A DNA stretch of 64,000 nucleotides from Diphasiastrum complanatum. Its lineage: Eukaryota > Streptophyta > Lycopodiopsida > Lycopodiales > Lycopodiaceae. A program made the translations under genes and the position numbers. The notes beneath the pieces are model-generated. The model saw nothing but the letters and a program-made list of their open reading frames with translations. It was not told the DNA's origin and ran no database searches. The stretch covers positions 3,797,194 through 3,861,193 of the forward strand of contig CM055113.1 in assembly GCA_029204225.1 (NCBI GenBank). Reading direction: 5' to 3'. Positions 34,565-45,884 of the stretch are shown one piece after another; the first letter of the stretch is position 1; each line of letters starts with the position of its first letter.

Positions 34565-37500
34565 ATGGCTTCCAATGGTGGGATCATGCTAGAGTCTAGT
34601 GAAAGGTTGAGTTCATCAAACTACTCTACTTGGAAAGTGAGGATGGAGTCCTTACTTGAGTTGAATGAACTCATGGACATAGTTGCAGAAATTGAAGAGA
34701 GACCTCTCACACTTCAAGAGCAACAAAGGTTTGATAAGAAGGCCAAAAGGGCTCTTCATATCATTAAAATGAATGTTACAAATGAACTTCTCAAGGAAGT
34801 TGGAAAGTGTCAAAGTGCAAGTGAGGCATGGAATGCCTTAAAGAAGCTCTTTGAATCAAAGTCCACATCTAGGGTATTGACCCTAAGGAGACAAATATTT
34901 TCTAGTAGGCAAAGAGAGGGTTAAAGTGCTCATGCATTTATCTTGAGAGTTAAGTCCCTAAGTGATGATTTAGCATGCATTGATGAGAACATAAAAGATG
35001 GTGAAATAGTCCAAGTTATGTTGAATGGTTTGCTAAATGAACATGCTAACCTTGTGCAAAGTTTTGCCATTCAAAGAGTCTTGCCAAGTGTGGTTGACTT
35101 GCAAGAAATCTTATTGGCTGAAGAACATAGGTTGCAATCAAAGCTTGATGGTGCATCCTTGCAAGGTGGAGGTGAAGAGGCTTTCTTCACAAAAGGCAAA
35201 TTCAAGGGCAAAGGTAAAGGCAAAGGGAAATGGTCCAAAGGTGGTAACTTTGATCATGATGATCACTCTTCCTCTTCCTCTTCTACTAAGAACAATAAGT
35301 CAAAGTTCAAGTGCTTTTATTGTGGTATAAAAGGTCATTTTGCAAATGAATGTTATAAGAAGAAAAGAGAGCAAGGAGAGAGGCAAGGAAATCTTACAAT
35401 AGATGAGGAAGAACATAACACATGTGAATCACTTGTTATGACTTCAAGTTTGTTAGCCAACATAGATGATAATGATCCTTGGTGGATTGATAGTGGAGCC
35501 TCATCTCACATGACAAGACATAAGGAATACTTTACATCCTTATTGTCTTATGAGGGAGAAGGTAACATCATCTACACTGCAAATGATGGTCAATGTGACA
35601 TCAAAGGCATAGGCACTATTCCTATTTCCCTTTCAACAAATAGGAAAGCAAATCTTGAAAATGTTTTGTACATTCCTTCAATCACTAAGAATTTGCTTAG
35701 TGTAAGTCAAATGATTGACAAAGGACTTGATGTGGAGTTCATTGGAGATGCATGTTTGATAAGTAAATGTGGATCCTTGATTGCTCAAGGTAGGAGGCAT
35801 GGTAAACTTTTCAAGCTTGATGCATGTGTGATCTCTAATCATGAAGGATGTATGGCTAAGGAGCAATTGACAAACCAAGAAGTTTGGCACAAGAGGTTGG
35901 GCCATCCCAACTTCAAATCTTTGGAGGTAATGGCAAAGAAAGAGCTTGTTCTTGGTCTCCCTAAAAGTCTTGTTGCAAACAATAGTGTTTGTGAACATTG
36001 TGCCTTGTCCAAATCTCATAGACTTGCTTATTCTAGATCTACTTCTAGATCTAAAGAAGCTTTTCAACTTGTGCATTCTGATATTCATTCTTCTAGTACA
36101 ACTAGCAATGGTGGGGCAAAGATGTATGCAACTTTCATTGATGACTTTAGTAGGTATACTTGGATCTATCTTCTTAAAAGTAAGGATGAAGTGTTTGCTG
36201 CATTTGTCAAGTTCAAGAATGAAATGGAAAACCAATTCAATACAAAGATCAAATGCTTAAGATCTGATAATGGAGGGGAATACACCTCAAATAGGTTCAA
36301 AGACTTTTGTATAGCACATGGGATTAAGAGGGAGATGTCTAGTCCTAGGACTCCACAACAGAATGGAGTGGCCGAGAGGAAGAATAGAACCCTTTGTGAA
36401 TGTGCCAAGGCAATGAGACTACATGCTAATCTTGCTAAGTCTTTTTGGGGGGAAGCTTTAGCATGTGCTAACTATCTATGTAATAGATGGACAAGTGCTT
36501 CCTTGGATGGTAAAACTCCTCATGAGGTTCTTTATGGTAGAAGGCCGAGTGTCAAGCATTGTAGGATCTTTGGATGTACATGTTTTGTCAATATCACACT
36601 TTATGATAGAACTAAAGAAGATCCTTCATCAAAGAAGGGTGTGTTTGTTGGCTATAGTGAAGTAAGCAAGGCTTACAAAGTGTACATTCCTTCTACAAAG
36701 AAAGTTGTCATAAGTAGGGATGTCATCTTTCATGAAGAGAATGTTTCCAATGTTGTTGATGTTGATGTTGATGTGCCTACTAATCATCATGATGTGCAAG
36801 ATGTCTTGGATGAAGATGGAGATGCCACTCCAAAGCAAACTTCAAGGAAGACTCAAAGGCAAAGGGCTAAGCCATCAAGGCTAACCTATGATGAAAAAGG
36901 AAAGCAAGTGGTGGACAACTCTAACTTTGCTTTTCTTACCTCTTTTGATGAACCAACTTGTGTAGGTGAAGCAATTCAAAAGAAGGAATGGATCCAAGCC
37001 ATGGATCATGAGCATCAAGCACTCATCAAAAGCAACACATGGAGGTTGGTAAAGCTTCCAAAGGACAAGAAGGCAATTGGTTGTAAGTGGATCTTCAAGA
37101 TCAAGACAAATCAAGATGGATCAATCAACAAGTACAAGGCAAGGTTGGTGGCAAAGGGGTATGCTCAAGAATATGGTATTGACTATGATGAGACCTTTGC
37201 ACCCGTGGCAAAGATGGTAACTATTCGAATCCTAATCTCTCTTGCAACTCTTTATGATTGGGATATGTGGCAAATGGATGTTACTAATGCCTTCTTGAAT
37301 GGTGATCTTGAAGAAGATATTTACATGGAGCAACTCAAGTGGCAATTTCTTCAAGGCAAGGAAGATCTCGTTGAGGTTTGGTTTGAGCTCAAATGGGATG
37401 GTTTTATTAGGTTTGATACTCAACTTCATCTACTCTACTTCATGTTGGATAGAAGTGTAGAAATCTATCTTTTGGTTTATGATGGTGACATTGTTTTCAC

Positions 37501-38593
37501 TAACTATAGTGAAAGGTTGAAATCAAGCAATGATGAGATCTTGTGGGATGTTAATCATGTGTTTGAGAGGGAGTATCTTCAGAGGTTCAGATCTGAAGAT
37601 GTTTATAAATGCAAAGTCCTTGATGATTTATTGGAAGATCAAGATGTTGATCTTGAATTGCTTCATCAACACCAAGAGGCAAGTAGCAATTGGAAGCTAG
37701 TCAAAAGCATGAAAGGGGAGCCACATGGGCAAAGCATCTTGGATCTGTTTTTACAGGTCCTTGAAGGTTCAAGTAAGGTTCTTGGAGCAGCAAGGAAGTG
37801 TCCTTTTACTCTACCTTACTTGTTTAATCTCATGTATGAACATTGTCATGTCAATGTGTTGGAATTGTCAAAATTCAATGAAACTAGTTCCACAGTTTTG
37901 CATCTTTTGGATCTTGGAGATGGAATAGTTATCATTGCTGGTTTTTATGATCAAGTACATGCATTCATTCAAATCTCAAAAGATATGGAAGTGGTCAATA
38001 TGTTTACTTTTGAGCAAAGTTCAAGATCTAGCATCCTAGTGTTGGCAAATTGGCAAATTGTTGACAATGTAGGATCAAGCGTTATATGCAAATCTTGTGG
38101 AGATACTTCAAGTATTTCAAGTTCAGGTTTTGCTCATTCAAATGGAACAGAGAACACATCATTTTGGCATTCATTCACTCAAGGGCTTTCGTGGATTGGA
38201 GATCTACAAAGGCAAGGTGGTGATGGAGGTTCATTCATGGAGATACATGGTGCATTCACTATGGGCATAGTGGAATGTGGACGAGGCATGCAAACACCTG
38301 TTGGTTACTTTCACTTACAACTTGTTTGCTGCTGTTTTACAGAGAACTCAAAGGTGGATACATGGAGGAATCCTTTCATTGTTATTCTATGTTCTTTTAC
38401 ATGTATCTTGTTCACCATTCTATGTAAAATTGATGTAAGAAATAGTGAAGCATCCTATATGGGCACTATTATCTATATCAATTATGTTGTACTTCATATT
38501 GTACATATTAGAACACTTGAAAAGAGATCTATCATCATGATGGAGATCATTCTTAGGTTGGAGCAAAGTAGTGTTGTAAAACTAGCAAGTTAA
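34565..38593 (+). pseudogene. Copia gag-pol with one stop in gag and replaced RT/RNase H
   Basis: The ATG at 34565 starts gag (LESSERLSSSNYSTWKVRME). A TAA at 34922 interrupts it, and the same frame then runs 1216 codons. In order: zinc knuckle CFYCGIKGHFANEC (about 35310), protease WIDSGASSHMT (about 35485), integrase HKRLGHPN (35890), DDFSRYTW (36140), RSDNGGEY (36260) and TPQQNGVAERKNRT (36350), then RT start IGCKWIFKIK (37075) to AFLNGDLEEDIYMEQ (37290-37335). Beyond this the family pattern fades: LLVYDGDIVF replaces the YVDD site near 37480, and from about 37540 to 38593 nothing resembles copia RNase H although the frame stays open. It ends 13 bases before the 3' LTR. It cannot encode active RT. 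Confidence 0.88.
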
Positions 38594-38606
38594 GTTGAAG
38601 AGGGAG

Positions 38607-39250
38607 TGTGAAAATTGTCAACATTTCCTAGCTAGTTTGAGGCTAAATTGGCAATTTTTGTACATAGTTTTGGATCTAACCTTTCACACGTGTGAAAGAG
38701 ACCTAGATACTTTTATTCTAGTATATATTTCATGTTGAAGAAGTCTCAAACTTTGGGACCTTCTAAATGACACTAAAATCATGTTATTTGGACATATAGG
38801 CCAAAATTGGCTATTTTAGGTTACTGGTGTCCTAAAATTGGGTCCTAAGTTCTAGAGAGAGTCATCTCTCTCACCTATATTAGGCTGAAATTCGTGGAGA
38901 ACAGGTTGGAGAAACCTTTTGTATGCTTCATTGAGATCAATAGATCATTGTCATTGTTTCTTCCTCCATTGAGAGCATTGTTGTGTGTATTGTCTTCAAG
39001 CTATTGTGTATGATCTTAGGTGCTTTCCAAAAGTGGTAGGCTGATGTATTATGGATTGTATAATGTTATTTTGGGCCGCACTTGATGTTTATGGAAGTTT
39101 CCATTTGTGGTAAATGCTTTTTGATCAAGTTCTTTGCATTCTAGGTAGCATAGAATGTGTTGCCAATTCCTAGCTTATGTAGTTTGGAGTGCAAGCATTC
39201 AAGCCAATGATCTTGGAGTTTAGATCCACTTAGGATCTATATTTTTCACA
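38607..39250 (+). mobile_element. 3' LTR (644 bp)
   Basis: Preceded by the polypurine tract GAAGAGGGAG. Nearly identical to the 5' LTR apart from a 9-base deletion in the GAGA run, a 1-base deletion and scattered substitutions. Confidence 0.93.
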
Positions 39251-39255
39251 CTCAC

Positions 39256-39943
39256 TACAATTCATTAGAAGATTTTCAAATCCAGTTTTTTTTATACTTT
39301 CATAACCGTCAAATTTATTTTCACCCTGTAATGGTTGAGCCTTATCATATAGGAGATTATCATCTGTGTTTTCAATCCCATCTTTAATCATGTTATCCTC
39401 AAGGATTATTTCCTCCAAATAATTGTGTGTCAGTTCAACAACAAAACTCAAATTCTCTTCTTTATCAATTGAGTGATCATCACTTGTCTTTGTATCATTT
39501 GTATCTTCTATTAGCACCTCATCGGTATCAATAGTCTTTTCATCTTGATTTTGCTAATAGTCTTGATTAAAAGAAAAATCTTTCCAATCAATAATTGAGG
39601 ATCCACTTGTCACACTCAATGATTGGTATAGTTCATGATTTGTTGTATCAAATTCTTCTTGAATATGGGGGTTATCTAGTATCTTTTCACGATTATTATT
39701 CTGAAAATTTTCATATTCATCAACTTGGAGTATACAACTCTTTTCATCACACTCAAGGAATTGAGAAGCTATAGGACGCTCTTTATATAACAATTGTTTA
39801 TCTCTCAAATCAATCACATCATCAATTATGATGCTAGATACCCATTAAAGGAGTTGATAGATGACATTTACTTCATTGGATGGTGCATGTATAGCTTCCA
39901 CATCCATGTTTCGAAAATGCTCATATAACAAACTATCATCCAT
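39256..39943 (-). pseudogene. Acidic antisense frame, proximal part
   Basis: On the minus strand an ATG at 39943 opens MDDSLLYEHFRNMDVEAIHA. In-frame stops at about 39848 (TAA) and 39556 (TAG) interrupt an otherwise continuous frame: LLYKERPIASQFLECDEKSC, NREKILDNPHIQEEFDTTNH, SVTSGSSIIDWKDFSF, DDHSIDKEENLSFVVELTHN and GFENLLMNCSE. It continues in frame at 32738 if the copia and one target duplication are removed. It lies about 320 bases downstream of a possible primer site, as expected for the 5' part of a retroelement gag. Family is not recognised. Confidence 0.5.
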
Positions 39944-40261
39944 GGTTTTTGTTTTTGCAAAATAAGTAAAAACCTCTCTTATATATTTCAATTATATCAA
40001 AAAGATAATATAGATCCCAAAATCATAGAATTCATTCAAGACCCATATCAAGTCATTCAAAATAATTAAAAGAGAGAATCACACAATCATAAAAGAAATC
40101 ATAACACCCAATTTGTTTTGGAGGTCATTTTCATTCTTGGTAGAATAAAATCCTCTAAATTTTGTAGCACAATTTTCATCTTAATAAAATCCATCATTTG
40201 TACTTTTCATGGGAGAGGATAAATGGCCATCAAATACAAATCTTATCCCTTCTCAAATCTT

Positions 40262-40281
40262 GGCTCCTGGCAGACACCCAA
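40262..40281 (-). other. Possible primer-binding site on the minus strand
   Basis: On the minus strand, AACA is followed by TTGGGTGTCTGCCAGGAGCC. Read on the plus strand the segment ends in ACCCA like a tRNA 3' end. The tRNA species was not identified, so this is inferred mainly from position next to an LTR-like TGTTAAAC start. Confidence 0.4.
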
Positions 40282-41330
40282 TGTTAAACTATTTTCTAGC
40301 AAGGGATTGAACTAACTAGAAATGTTCAAAGGGGTAAATCAGCAAAATCAAGTATCAGATCTCACTTTACGTGAGTATCAATGATTCTCTATCTGTCAAT
40401 CCTGAATCTTTATAGGATACACCGTATTTTGTATAAAAGAGTGTTCCAAACTCTTCATAAATGTAACAGGGCTAAAATAGAATAGCTACCTTCAGGTAAC
40501 AATTCAGTAATAGTTTCACTAATCTCACTATCTACAGTAGCCCAGCACTCTTCATCTAATGTGTACTCAATGTTAATATATATATAGATAATTGATTCTT
40601 GATAGTATAATTCTGATAGAAAATTGAGTATGCTTCTACGATCATGTTCAGGGATTTGATGAAAGTTTCAACAATTTATAGTAACAGACATCCCATCCTT
40701 GTTTCCCAGTATCTTTATATTAGTTCATAGTATATTTACTCAATTTTCATTATTTAAAATCTCTCAAGTACAAGTATCAGTATGGCATCAACATTGTATG
40801 TTTCAACAATGTTTCCTCTTTTTTATCTTCAAAGTAACATCCCAAATTGTGTGTTCCAACAATTTTGGGGATAATATTCAGCTTGTATGTTCCAAAAAGC
40901 TGATATAGATATAATAAAGACTTATTATATATCCGACTGTAGGACTTGTTCTTTATTAAATTCTTGATAGCTTAGTAACCTCCAATCAATTATTCAAAAA
41001 CTATTTCTTTCAGCAACAATAGATTCATCACATGATTCTACTCACTTTTGCTTTTCGGTTCATTTAAATCCGACTTGGAATGCAAAAGTTATGGCCGTTA
41101 TAAGGTTTAGTTCATTTTCCTTATATAAAATCATATAAAGGCCTCACAGAATTATTAAATCTGAAAACCGCAATTACTTCTTTCAGTGAATATAGTTGTT
41201 AGCTTTGCAATCTCTGACTGCTCAAGAATCATAAATATTGCAGTCATTGTAATAATTAATGAGCTCTTTCATAATACTTTCTTAGAAGTTAAAAATAGGC
41301 CTTCAAACTTGAAGTTATTTGACATTATAT
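40282..41330 (-). mobile_element. Candidate LTR of the minus-strand Ty3-type element
   Basis: An AT-rich stretch begins TGTTAAACTATTTTC on the plus strand next to the presumed primer site. Without a second copy in the window the outer end is uncertain; it probably stops before the Helentron 3' region. Confidence 0.35.
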
Positions 41331-41404
41331 AAACAAGTGCCTTGTGGCAAGCCACGGGCCCTACCTTTGCAATAAGTGGTAAATTGCACTTTGGTCAAGG
41401 TTTT

Positions 41405-42516
41405 TTAATTACGTATGTAATATATGGGTGAATGATCCGACCAATAAGCGTATGTAGATCCTAATAGATTTTTTAAATTTTTTATATTTGTCCAGACATG
41501 ATCCAAGTGTGTGCCATATATAGTTGTTACTTGTTTGAAAGTTAGTTGTATATTATGTTGAAACATAATGGACGCAAGTTTTTGGAAATTGGTATTTATG
41601 CTTATTGTATCAATATTCATGTCGCCAATTATAACAATTGGCATGGTTTTTGGAATGTTGGTAAGTAGTGTGTTTAATTGTTCAATAAATGTGGAAATGC
41701 TAGAATTTGGTTGTCTGTATATTGCAAGTATGTGTACACTGTAGTTTTTATAAGTGAATGTGGCATGAATGATTTCAGTGTGCAATGTATTACATAATTC
41801 AATGTGTTCAAGGTGTTGAGTTTTACAATACAATAATGTTGATCCTATAAAAGCATAATTGTAAAAGGTTTCAAAGATTGTTGCAAAAAGTTGTTCATGA
41901 TGAGGGGTTCGTGTTTCTTGTAAACACAATATGTCTGATGCCATTAGATTATGGTCATTTAGAATACTGTATTTGTATTTAGATAATGATCTAGTGTTCA
42001 ATGATTGAATAATAAGATGTGTTTTTGTGTATGTATACATATTCGGAATATGGGAGGTCCATTTTGCGGTGGTTCTGAGATGTGTCATTTCTTGTTGGAC
42101 AGATATATCGATCTTAAAGTGTTCAGAAATTAATGGCGATGCGATGTATAAATTCTTTGGTTTTTTAACACGTGTTAGAGCTGTGTAAATCAAACCATGT
42201 TTTGAAACTTTTATGGAATTAAATGCTAGTTCGGTTATTGTTAGACCTTGTGCTCGGTGTATTGTTCTTGCTATTGCTATTCTGATTGGAAATTGTTTTC
42301 TTGTAATTTTATTAAATACGGATTGGCCAATTTGAAATTCTTTCGTAAGTCGATGTATTGGAGTCCATATTTTGTTTATGTTAGTGGTTTTGTACATATG
42401 TCTAAAATTTTCTCGAGTTTTTTTTACCTATTTTATACTTGTCAAATTGTATCCATACAATATCTTATGTAGAGGTCATTGTTCTAGTCCGAAAAATGCC
42501 ATCTGCTCCATTAATA
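41405..42516 (-). pseudogene. Helentron-type Helitron: C-terminal helicase plus AP-endonuclease domain
   Basis: The minus-strand frame from 42397 encodes the last motifs of a Pif1-like Helitron helicase (IWTPIHRLTKEFQIGQSVF, FPIRIAIARTIHRAQGLTIT, KHGLIYTALTRVKKPKNLYI). It passes directly into an exonuclease-endonuclease-phosphatase domain with the expected catalytic motifs: SLNTRSL, DILCLQETR (Glu), YRQPN, VIIGDMNID (Asp/Asn), THLDHVW and WSDHSP. Upstream to 42516, after a frameshift in an A8 run near 42435, comes more helicase (NGADGIF, DIVWIQFDKYKIGKKTREN). There the copia LTR starts and cuts the gene; Rep and the helicase core are gone. An endonuclease fused C-terminally is typical of Helentron (Helitron2) proteins, not of ordinary plant Helitrons. 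Confidence 0.88.
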
Positions 42517-43216
42517 TGAAGAATTGCCAAAAATTGGCAAATCTAGCTTGATCAAAGACCATGTGGAACATTTGTAAATATCGTGTATAATTGGGTTCCA
42601 CACATGTAAGGCCAAGATGCCACGTGGCAACCCACTCCTAATATAGGTTAGGTCAAGTCAAGAGAGTTGGTCATGTCTATTTGGTGGTCATCCCTACTTT
42701 ATAGGACCTACACCTAAGTTTAAGGTGAAAATTTGACCAACTAGGTACCTACCAAGCATAACTCTAGGAAATAGACTAAGGTTTCATTTTAGGTCAAGGA
42801 GAGTGAGTTAACTTCCTTATTACATGCTGGAAATCCACCTAACTTTAAGAAGGAAGTCGAATTTGCTATGTATTCCCTCTCTCCATAGTGAGAAGATAGA
42901 AAATTTTCGGAGCTCATTGGCAATCTCAAGCTAGTTCACTGTGTACATTGAGTTTTTGTGATCCAAATGAAACCAAATCAATTTTTACTTGTTTCTCAGG
43001 TTGAAGGCCGTACTACAGCCCGTAGTACAAAAGTGTGGGCTCGGATTTCAATGTTGATCAATGCTTTTGATTGTTAATGCTTGTTGTTTGTCAAATTGCC
43101 AATCTAGATCAACTTTTTTGTGTCTAGTTTTCTGATAGATTGTTAAGCAAGCATCCAATCACTCTTGTGGATCTTTTGTAAATCAATTTATGGTCCTAAA
43201 GTACAGTAATTTCACA
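42517..43216 (+). mobile_element. Copia 5' LTR (about 700 bp)
   Basis: It starts TGAAGAATTGCC immediately where Helitron coding sequence ends and finishes TAATTTCACA, right at a primer site. The start is inferred from loss of Helitron coding and from similarity to other LTR starts here (TGTGAAAATTG). Confidence 0.7.
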
Positions 43217-43229
43217 TGGTATCAGAGCC
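43217..43229 (+). other. Primer-binding site, initiator tRNA-Met type
   Basis: TGGTATCAGAGCC, a 13-base match to the tRNA-iMet complement, follows the LTR end with no spacer. Confidence 0.92.
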
Positions 43230-43665
43230 AAGTACAAGAGCATAAGCCATTGATCTAATCCAAATCCATTTTTAGCAAGTTTTGGTGCTAAAAACTAGTA
43301 TTGAGAGGGCAAGCTAGAATCTTGATTTTGGTGAGGAGATTTGATCCCAAACTTGGTAGGGGTCCAAATCCGTACTGTCCACATGTGTGGGCACCTCTGA
43401 ACCTGCATTTAATGCATGGTATTCATTTGATCCAAAAAAATTCAATTTGTGAGCTGTTGGTGTAATTTTTGGTGGAGATCCTAGGATAATCTACCAAGAT
43501 CATATGCCATTGATTAGATTTGAATTTGTTTCATGGAATCTAATTAATCTAGGCTGAGTTCAAGTCCTATTAAGGTTAAAAACAGGTCTTTAAAGTACAC
43601 CAAGAAGAAAGAAAGAGATTAAGTCATTTTTTTGTCCAAAAATAGCCAAAATTGGCAAGATTTGA

Positions 43666-44005
43666 TTGTAAGTAGATTTCACATCATCTTATCTTCATTC
43701 CAAATTTGTGAGGGACTGCTAGAACTGAGATTATAACTCCATTTGTTGGATTAGAAAACTAATTTGAGTGAAAAACTACAAAAGAGAGACCTTAGTGAGT
43801 TTCTAGAGACAATCAAATCCATTTCTTGGCAAGATTTGTTTGAAAGTAGTTTTCACTTCATCTTATCTTCATTCCAGCTTTGTGAGAGAGTGATAGAACT
43901 GTGATTATAAGTCCATTTGTTGGATTAGAAATCAAATTTGAGTGAAACAGTGCAAGTGTGAGACCTTTGTGAGTTTCAAGTCAATCAAATCTATTTCTTG
44001 TTTGA
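43666..44005 (+). repeat. Tandem duplication of about 175 bp in copia leader
   Basis: Two units share TTTCAC(A/T)TCATCTTATCTTCATTCC, GATTATAA(C/G)TCCATTTGTTGGATTAGAAA and a TCAATCAAATC(C/T)ATTTCTTG end. The second unit finishes just before the gag ATG. Confidence 0.8.
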
Positions 44006-44018
44006 AGTCACTAGTAAG

Positions 44019-44708
44019 ATGGGATGTGCTGGAGCATACCTTCTAGAAGCTAGTGAGAGATTGAATTCTACAAATTATGCTATTTGGAAGGTTAGGATGG
44101 AGTCACTCTTGGTGCTCCAAGACCTTCATGAGTTCTTGATTGAAGATGAAGATGAACCTCTAGGTGCACAGGAGTTAGCTAGATACAAGAAGAGATCTAG
44201 GCTTGCAGTTCATTGTGTGAAGATGAATGTGAGCAATGATTTGTTGAGAGAAGTATCAACATGTACTAGTGCTAAAGAGGCTTAGGAGTCTTTAAAATCA
44301 ATCTATGAATCTAGTAACACTTCAAGAGTACTCATGCTTAGAAATCAGATTTTGCAAAGCATGAAGAGAAGTGAGGAGAGTGCACAAGATTATGTACTCA
44401 GAATCAAGTCTCTAAATAGGGAGTTGGCTTCCATTGGAGAGAAGATTCATGATGGAGAGCTTGTACAAATTGTTCTTAATGGTCTAGAAGATGACTTTGC
44501 AAATTTGGTCCAAAGTTTTGCCATCCAAGACACTTTGCCAACTATAGAAAAACTTCACGGTGTATTAGTGGTTGAAGAGTGTAGGATGCTTCATGCAAAA
44601 TCTAGGATGAGTTCCTTGTCTTTGCAGGATGGTGATGAGAAAGCGAATTTCTCATTCAAGGGCAAAAAGAAGACCAATGGAAAGAAGAAGCATCCAGGCA
44701 TTATGTGA
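44019..44708 (+). pseudogene. Copia gag, nonsense mutated and truncated
   Basis: The ATG at 44019 opens MGCAGAYLLEASERLNSTNY AIWKVRMESLL. A TAG at about 44284 replaces the conserved Trp of KEAWESL, and gag then continues: RVLMLRNQILQSMKRSEESA, ELVQIVLNGLEDDFANLVQS and KANFSFKGKKKTNGKKKHPG. The frame ends at 44708 before the zinc knuckle, and no protease or pol follows. The sequence then passes into LTR-like and minisatellite sequence, so a large deletion removed the rest. Confidence 0.85.
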
Positions 44709-44924
44709 AGAATTGAAAAAAATTATCTATGTTAGATATAGGGGTCTTATGTTCTTTACATCAAGCATCTAGGTGTAGGATGTTGATAGGAATAAATTTG
44801 GCATAGATGGCAAATTATGCATTTCCACTTGTAATGCCACTATTGAGCCAAAATAGAGTAAGAGGCTAAACACGTGCCAATTATAGTGTAGACAAGTGTA
44901 AAGCTTTTGTTTGATGAATTCCAA

Positions 44925-45065
44925 GAGGTCCAATAGGATTTAGAGGTGGAACCTTGTGAGGTCCAATAGGAAATTGAGGTGTGCCTGAATATAGTCCAAT
45001 AGAATTAAGAGGTGCATGGATCAATGGTCTAATAGGATCAAGAGGTGACAAAGTATGGTCCAATC
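44925..45065. repeat. Minisatellite of GGTCCAATAGGAT units
   Basis: Four units of about 35-45 bases contain (G/A)GTCCAATAG(G/A)A(T/A)T(T/A)(A/G)AGAGGTG. GGTCCAATAGGATTCACCC in the young copia LTR (45648) is the same motif, suggesting origin from an LTR promoter region. Confidence 0.7.
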
Positions 45066-45231
45066 ATAGTTAAGCATAGTGGTAGCTCGTGGATCTACTA
45101 GTATCATTGTACTCCTCATTTTGAAGCTAATTGATTTGGTGATTTTATGGATTTTGTGAGTTATTGGATTTCTAGCTTTCTCTCTTTACCCGAGAGCTCA
45201 TGATGCTTTTTCTCTCTCTACTCGAGGAGAG

Positions 45232-45884
45232 TGTGAAAAACTCAGATCCAAAAGATGCTAAAGTTTCATAAAGATCTTGGCCATGGAAGTTATGCACATC
45301 TAGATTGAAAAAATGATAGAAATTGTGATGTTAAGCATACTAAACATCAACTAAACATCAAAATCTGATCATAAGCTTCCACAAACAGAAACTTGCTGTC
45401 CCTGTCCGTACTTCAGAGCCTACAACCTGCATTTCACACGTGTGAAGCCATAGCAACAAAGAAATCACAATTCTAGTGGCTAGAATGCAAGATATGAACA
45501 AAAAAGTGAGAGAGAAGAAGATGGACCTTCAAAGAGCATAACATTCATTCAATAGAATGAAAATGAGATGTGTACATACTCGTGGAGATGGCTATTTATA
45601 GCAGCCATAGTGCCTCTTGGCCACTTGTCTTATGATAGGCTAAAATTGGGGTCCAATAGGATTCACCCATATACCTAGAAATTTGGTCAAATAGGAATGC
45701 ACCAAATTATGAGCCAATAGAAGAGCTCCACACTCGACCTCCTCTAATTAATGTGACCTCAAAAGTAGTGTACACATACTTTGGGCCTCTACATACATGT
45801 ATGAACCTATCTCTAACTTTTATTTGGCCATAGGCCTACAAAATCTCAAGTTAGGAAAATACTACTAGTTGACAATTTTTCACA
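45232..45884 (-). mobile_element. 3' LTR of the young copia (653 bp)
   Basis: TGTGAAAA...TTTTTCACA. The polypurine tract AAGAGGGAG abuts it on the minus strand (45885-45893). The gag-pol stop codon lies within its terminal bases (45880-45882). Confidence 0.95.

Larger units (their letters stand above)
32734..39255 (+). mobile_element. Structurally complete Ty1/copia element with recoded 3' pol
   Basis: LTRs at 32739-33392 and 38607-39250 both start TGTGAAAATTG and end TTTTTCACA, and the element is flanked by CTCAC on both sides (32734-32738 and 39251-39255). A primer site, gag, protease, integrase and the RT start are present. The rest of RT and RNase H is replaced by other sequence in an open frame. 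LTR differences are a 9-base and a 1-base deletion and a few substitutions, so insertion was fairly recent. The element split an antisense acidic frame. Confidence 0.93.

Noticed and set aside
35678-36235. 185-codon minus-strand frame
   Set aside because: It lies wholly antisense to the copia integrase region and is a shadow frame.
38380-38520. Envelope-like gene in the recoded copia, based on hydrophobic stretches near the 3' end
   Set aside because: The stretches are in the pol frame with no separate start, signal peptide or splice acceptor; AT-rich DNA readily gives hydrophobic codons.
41343-41356. Short palindrome GTGGCAAGCCAC as the Helentron 3' terminal hairpin
   Set aside because: The position after the stop is suggestive, but a 5-bp stem with a 2-base loop and no second copy is too weak to call an end.
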